Part shown: piece by piece, positions 12,533 to 16,156 of the stretch
How the letters are laid out: the number at the start of each line of letters is the position of its first letter
Numbering within the stretch: the stretch's first letter is position 1
Assembly: GCA_945873675.1 (NCBI GenBank)
Contig: CAMCEP010000032.1
Coordinates: 1 to 16,156 of the forward strand
DNA from: Asaia bogorensis
Lineage (GTDB): Bacteria; Pseudomonadota; Alphaproteobacteria; Acetobacterales; Acetobacteraceae
Reading direction: 5' to 3'
DNA length: 16,156 nucleotides
Made by a program: the position numbers and the translations under genes
The notes under the pieces: generated by a model
What the model was told of the DNA's origin: nothing
The model's input: the letters and a program-made list of their open reading frames with translations, nothing else
Database searches by the model: none

Positions 12533-15358
12533 ATGAATGATAGCCCCAAAGAGGGCCGCGATTATCGCGGCACCGTCTTCCTGCCGCAGACCGGCTTTCC
12601 CATGCGCGGCGATTTGCCGAAGCGCGAACCCGATACGCTGGCGCGCTGGGACCGCCTGAAACTGTGGGAGAGGCTCCGCGCGCAATCCAAGGGGCGGGAG
12701 GCATTCGTACTCCATGACGGCCCGCCCTATGCCAATGGCAATCTGCATATCGGCCATGCGCTGAATAAAATTCTGAAGGATGTGATCAATCGCGCTGCGC
12801 AAATGGCGGGGTTTGACGCGAATTACGTCCCCGGCTGGGATTGCCACGGCCTGCCGATTGAATGGAAGGTTGAAGAAGAATACCGCAACAAGGGCCGCGA
12901 CAAGGATGCGGTGCCGGTTTTGGATTTCCGCGCCGAATGCCGCGCCTATGCCGAACATTGGCTGCAAGTGCAGCGGGAGGAATTCATCCGCCTAGGTGTG
13001 GCGGGTGATTGGGCGGATCGCTATGCGACGATGGATTTGGCCTCGGAAGCGGCCATTGCCGGGGAGATCGGCAAGTTTCTGATGAATGGGTCGCTCTATC
13101 GCGGGTTGCGCCCGGTGATGTGGAGCCCGGTTGAGAAAACCGCGCTGGCGGAAGCGGAGATTGAATATCACGATCATGTCAGCCCGACGCTGCATGCGAA
13201 ATTCCGCATCCTAAAAGCGGGGGCGGCTGATCTGGTGGGCGCGGATGTGGTCATCTGGACCACCACGCCCTGGACCATGCCGGGCAATCGCGCGGTCGCT
13301 TATGGTGATGAGATTGATTACGCGCTTTTGCATGTCGAAGGCCTGGCCGAAAAATCCCACCTGAAAATTGGGGATCGGTTGCTGGTGGCGCTGCCCTTGC
13401 TGCCTCAGTTTGAAAAGGATGCCGGCGTTGGCGCACATAGCATCAAGCGCGTGATCAAGGGCGCGGAACTTGCCGGCGCGATGGCCGCGCATCCGCTGCG
13501 CGGGCATGGCTATGAATTCGATGTGCCGCTGCTGCCTGGTGATTTTGTTACCACGGAAGCCGGCACGGGTTTTGTGCATATCGCGCCTGGCCATGGTGAG
13601 GATGACTTCAATTTGGGCCGCGCACATAATCTGCCGATCCCGGAGACAGTGAACGATGACGGCACCTTCACCCATCACGCGCCGGGCTTTGAAGGCTTGC
13701 ATGTCTTCAAGGCGCATACAGCCGTTTATGCGGCGATGGAGGCAGCGGGGACGCTCGCCGCGACGGGTAAGCTCACGCATAGCTATCCGCATAGCTGGCG
13801 GTCCAAGAAGCCAGTGATTTTCCGCGCCACACCGCAATGGTTCATCGCCATGGATGATGCCAATGCGATCCGCGCCAAATCATTGGATGCCATCGCTAAG
13901 ACGCATTTCGTGCCGGATGCGGGGCGCAACCGCATCGGTTCCATGGTGGCGGCGCGGCCGGATTGGTGCATCAGCCGCCAGCGCGCCTGGGGTGTGCCAA
14001 TCCCGGTATTCGTGGATCGCCGTACGGGTGAACCCTTGCGTGATCCTGCGATCATGGAACGCATCATCGCGGCCTTCACCGCGGAAGGGGCAGATGCCTG
14101 GTATAAGCCAGGTGCCGCCGCACGCTTCCTAGGTGAAGGGCGTGATCCGGCGGCTTATGAGCAGGTGATGGATATTGTGGATGTCTGGTTTGAATCAGGC
14201 TCCACCCATGCCTTTGTGCTACCGCCGCGCGGCTTGCCCTTCCCGGCTGATCTTTATCTGGAAGGATCGGACCAGCATCGCGGCTGGTTCCATTCATCGC
14301 TGTTAGAATCTGTTGGCACCAATGGTGTCGCGCCCTTCAAGGCCGTGCTGACGCATGGCTTTGTGCTGGATGAGCAGGGGCGGAAAATGTCCAAATCCAT
14401 GGGCAATGTGACCGCGCCGCAGGATGTGATGAAGCAATATGGCGCGGATATTCTGCGCCTTTGGGTGATGAATTCCGACACGGCGCTTGATCTGCGCATC
14501 GGTCCTGAAATCCTGAAGCAGCAGGCGGAATTGTATCGGCGTATTCGGAATACTATGCGCTGGCTACTCGGCAATTTGGATGGTTTCTCGGAAGATGAAA
14601 TCGTCCCCTATAGCGAATTGCCGGAGCTTGAGCGCTGGTTGCTGCATCGCTTGACGGAATTGGATGCGAAGATCAGGCGTGCGGTGGAAACCCATGATTG
14701 GACCGGGGTGTATCCGGAAATCCATCAATTCTGTGCGACTGATCTTTCGGCGTTTTACTTCGATATCCGCAAGGACAGTCTTTACTGTGATGCGCCGGAT
14801 GTGCTGCGTCGGCGTGCGGCACGCACGGTGCTCGATATTCTGCATCGCTGTCTTTGTGCATGGTTTGCCCCGGTGCTGGTTTTCACGGCCGAAGAAGCCT
14901 GGCTGGCGCGTTTCCCCGATGAAGATGGCAGTGTGCATTTGCTCGATTTCCCCTTTGTGCCCGAAGGTTGGAAGGACCAGGCGCTGGCCGCGAAATGGGC
15001 GCGGTTGCGTGATTTGCGCCGTGCCGTGACGGGTGCGCTTGAACGGGCGCGTGTTGCGCAGGAGATTGGTTCATCCTTGCAAGCCGCCCCTGTGTTGCAC
15101 GTGGCGCCTGAGGATGCGGCGTTGTTGACGCCTGACTTGTGGGCGGAGCTTTGCATCACCTCGGGCTTCGCGCTTTCGGATGCGCCGGCGCCTGAGGGTG
15201 CTTTTATGGCCGATGGTGTCGCCAATGCCGCCGCGGTGTTTCGCCCTTCGCCTGGTGTGAAGTGCGACCGGTGCTGGCGTGTCCTGCCCGAAGTCGGCGA
15301 ATGCAGTTCCCACCCCACGCTTTGCCGCCGCTGCGACGCGGTGGTCGAGTCCCTTTAA
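12533..15358 (+). CDS. ileS: Isoleucyl-tRNA synthetase
   Basis: This class Ia synthetase charges tRNA-Ile. The 941 residues fit the bacterial IleS type (about 940). The HIGH motif is HIGH at 72-75 within GNLHIGHALNK, and PGWDCHGLPIEW follows. The CP1 editing domain has the TTTPWTMPGNRAVAYG block and GTGFVHIAPGHGEDDF. The intact KMSKS is at 618-622. The C-terminal zinc ribbon has C911, C914, C931 and C934 (CDRCW ... CRRC), as in Zn-containing bacterial IleRS. It looks complete and unremarkable. ATG context GGCTCAAAACC has no strong Shine-Dalgarno. The stop TAA overlaps the lspA ATG by one base, so IleRS and the signal peptidase are co-translated, as in the conserved ileS-lspA pair. Confidence 0.98.
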   Translation: MNDSPKEGRDYRGTVFLPQTGFPMRGDLPKREPDTLARWDRLKLWERLRAQSKGREAFVLHDGPPYANGNLHIGHALNKILKDVINRAAQMAGFDANYVPGWDCHGLPIEWKVEEEYRNKGRDKDAVPVLDFRAECRAYAEHWLQVQREEFIRLGVAGDWADRYATMDLASEAAIAGEIGKFLMNGSLYRGLRPVMWSPVEKTALAEAEIEYHDHVSPTLHAKFRILKAGAADLVGADVVIWTTTPWTMPGNRAVAYGDEIDYALLHVEGLAEKSHLKIGDRLLVALPLLPQFEKDAGVGAHSIKRVIKGAELAGAMAAHPLRGHGYEFDVPLLPGDFVTTEAGTGFVHIAPGHGEDDFNLGRAHNLPIPETVNDDGTFTHHAPGFEGLHVFKAHTAVYAAMEAAGTLAATGKLTHSYPHSWRSKKPVIFRATPQWFIAMDDANAIRAKSLDAIAKTHFVPDAGRNRIGSMVAARPDWCISRQRAWGVPIPVFVDRRTGEPLRDPAIMERIIAAFTAEGADAWYKPGAAARFLGEGRDPAAYEQVMDIVDVWFESGSTHAFVLPPRGLPFPADLYLEGSDQHRGWFHSSLLESVGTNGVAPFKAVLTHGFVLDEQGRKMSKSMGNVTAPQDVMKQYGADILRLWVMNSDTALDLRIGPEILKQQAELYRRIRNTMRWLLGNLDGFSEDEIVPYSELPELERWLLHRLTELDAKIRRAVETHDWTGVYPEIHQFCATDLSAFYFDIRKDSLYCDAPDVLRRRAARTVLDILHRCLCAWFAPVLVFTAEEAWLARFPDEDGSVHLLDFPFVPEGWKDQALAAKWARLRDLRRAVTGALERARVAQEIGSSLQAAPVLHVAPEDAALLTPDLWAELCITSGFALSDAPAPEGAFMADGVANAAAVFRPSPGVKCDRCWRVLPEVGECSSHPTLCRRCDAVVESL

Positions 15359-15915
15359 TGTCGGCGGGGTCCGGGGAGACACTGTCTCCCCGGCGGGGGC
15401 CCGGGGGCAGCGCCCCCGGCCTATTCCGCCTGGGTTTAATATTTGCTGGTTTTATTTTCGTTTTTGATCAGCTTTCAAAGTGGTTCGTGTTGGATGAGTT
15501 GTTGTTGCCCAAGGTCCAGAACATCCCCCTGCTTTCAGCGGGCCCTTTCGGCCTTGATCTGACCATGGTCTGGAATCGCGGTGTCACTTTTGGCCTGTTT
15601 TCCGGTGATGGCCCGTGGAATCACGTGGTATTGGCCGGGCTTGCCGGTGCGATTGCGGTGTTTTTGGTCCGTTGGCTGGCGCGGGCCGAGGGGCGGATGG
15701 TGGCGCTTGCCTTGGGGGCGGTGATCGGTGGCGCCTTTGGCAATGTCTTGGATCGGTTGCGTTTTGGGGCGGTGGTGGATTTCGTGGATGCCCATGCTTG
15801 GGGCTGGCATTGGTATGTTTTTAACGTGGCGGATGCCGCGATTGTCTGTGGGGTTGGGGTGTTGTTGCTGGATGCCTTGTTGCCGCCACGCCAAGCGCCT
15901 AAAGATAGCGCATGA
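15358..15915 (+). CDS. lspA: Lipoprotein signal peptidase (signal peptidase II)
   Basis: LspA is an inner-membrane aspartyl protease that removes signal peptides from diacylglyceryl-modified prolipoproteins. Four membrane segments are visible (about 24-41, 90-107, 115-130 and 155-175). The family motifs FDQLSKW (36-42), WNRGVTFGLF (72-81), GNVLDRLRFGAVVDF (128-142) and FNVADAAI (155-162) are present. The likely catalytic pair is D141 and D159. The 185-residue length exceeds the usual 160-170 because residues 2-21 are encoded by an REP-like double palindrome (15361-15421). No other in-frame ATG, GTG or TTG lies before the first membrane segment, so the extension seems to be truly translated. 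The ATG overlaps the ileS stop (TAATG), and the stop overlaps the next ATG by 4 bases. Confidence 0.95.
   Translation: MSAGSGETLSPRRGPGGSAPGLFRLGLIFAGFIFVFDQLSKWFVLDELLLPKVQNIPLLSAGPFGLDLTMVWNRGVTFGLFSGDGPWNHVVLAGLAGAIAVFLVRWLARAEGRMVALALGAVIGGAFGNVLDRLRFGAVVDFVDAHAWGWHWYVFNVADAAIVCGVGVLLLDALLPPRQAPKDSA
15361..15421. repeat. REP-like double palindrome inside the lspA start region
   Basis: Two hairpins sit side by side. The first is CCGGGGAGACA (15371-15381) with TGTCTCCCCGG (15383-15393), a perfect 11-bp stem around one base. The second is CCGGGGGC (15401-15408) with GCCCCCGG (15412-15419), a perfect 8-bp stem around AGC. Each is preceded by a GGCGGGG-like box, giving an approximate direct repeat. 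The design resembles REP-like elements dispersed between genes of high-GC alphaproteobacteria (from memory, not searched). It lies entirely within the lspA frame. Confidence 0.75.
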
Positions 15916-16156
15916 ATCGGCGTCTCAAGACCTTTTTGCCTGCTTTTTCGCTGCTGCTGCTGGTCGGCTGTGGGGAGAATACCGCGCGCACGCTTGGCTT
16001 TATTCGCGATGCGCCGGATGAATTCCGCGTGACCACCAGGGCGCCGCTATCCATGCCGCCGGATTTGGCGGGTGGCTTGCCGCCACCGCGCCCGGGTGCG
16101 GTGCGCCCGATGGAGCGGAGCCAGCGTGATGAGGCGGAGGCGGTATTGGTGCCGTC
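15912..16156 (+). CDS. DUF3035-type lipoprotein, N-terminal part
   Basis: The first 81 codons are present and the gene runs off the window. A lipoprotein signal peptide is clear: basic MNRRLK, a hydrophobic core, and lipobox LVGC with Cys20. The mature part contains DAPDEFRVTTRAPLSMPPD, which I recognise as characteristic of DUF3035-containing alphaproteobacterial lipoproteins, followed by a Pro-rich stretch. These proteins commonly follow lspA and have no established function; an envelope role is inferred. The ATG overlaps the lspA stop by 4 bases (ATGA), so it is co-translated with the peptidase that should process it. The downstream gene is outside the window. Confidence 0.8.
   Translation, partial: MNRRLKTFLPAFSLLLLVGCGENTARTLGFIRDAPDEFRVTTRAPLSMPPDLAGGLPPPRPGAVRPMERSQRDEAEAVLVP

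Overview
The window looks like chromosomal DNA from a GC-rich alphaproteobacterium, most likely order Rhodospirillales and perhaps family Acetobacteraceae. This rests on gene order (leuS-lptE-holA; ribF-ileS-lspA followed by a DUF3035-type lipoprotein), protein style and high-GC codon use. It is inference from pattern, not a search result. I see no tRNA or rRNA gene, CRISPR array, transposase or phage gene. Coding density is very high, with many 1-4 base stop/start overlaps.

Layout. (1) 38-2584, plus strand: three enzymes, namely an M14-type zinc deacylase (AstE/AspA family), a fumarylacetoacetate-hydrolase-family enzyme and a NodB-type polysaccharide deacetylase with an altered metal motif. 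(2) 2566-4240, minus strand: a possible 22-residue membrane micro-ORF, a 323-residue lipoprotein of unknown function and a NeuD/PglD-like acetyltransferase, each joined to the next by a 4-base overlap. (3) 4354-8514, plus strand: leuS, lptE and holA (protein synthesis, LPS export, replication clamp loading). (4) 8543-10119, minus strand: a form IV RuBisCO-like protein followed by a cupin with a 4-base overlap, probably a small metabolic operon. (5) 10120-10405: a divergent regulatory region rich in inverted repeats, including a 20-bp perfect palindrome. (6) 10406-16156, plus strand: a MaoC-type (R)-hydratase, a LOG-family nucleotide phosphoribohydrolase, ribF, ileS, lspA and the start of a DUF3035-type lipoprotein.

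How the genes fit together. Much of the window is housekeeping: two class I aminoacyl-tRNA synthetases, FMN/FAD synthesis, the DNA polymerase III delta subunit, LPS assembly, and lipoprotein maturation. LspA is expected to process the lipoproteins encoded here (LptE, the 323-residue lipoprotein and the DUF3035-type protein). The accessory metabolic parts are the deacylase/FAH/deacetylase trio, the RuBisCO-like protein with its cupin, and the MaoC hydratase.

Most worth a second look: the RuBisCO-like protein/cupin pair and its structured upstream region; an REP-like double palindrome translated as the N-terminus of LspA; an Ile-codon-containing mini-ORF plus hairpin before ileS; and the tiny hydrophobic ORF coupled to the unknown lipoprotein. 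I do not see a clear-cut new defence or mobile system.
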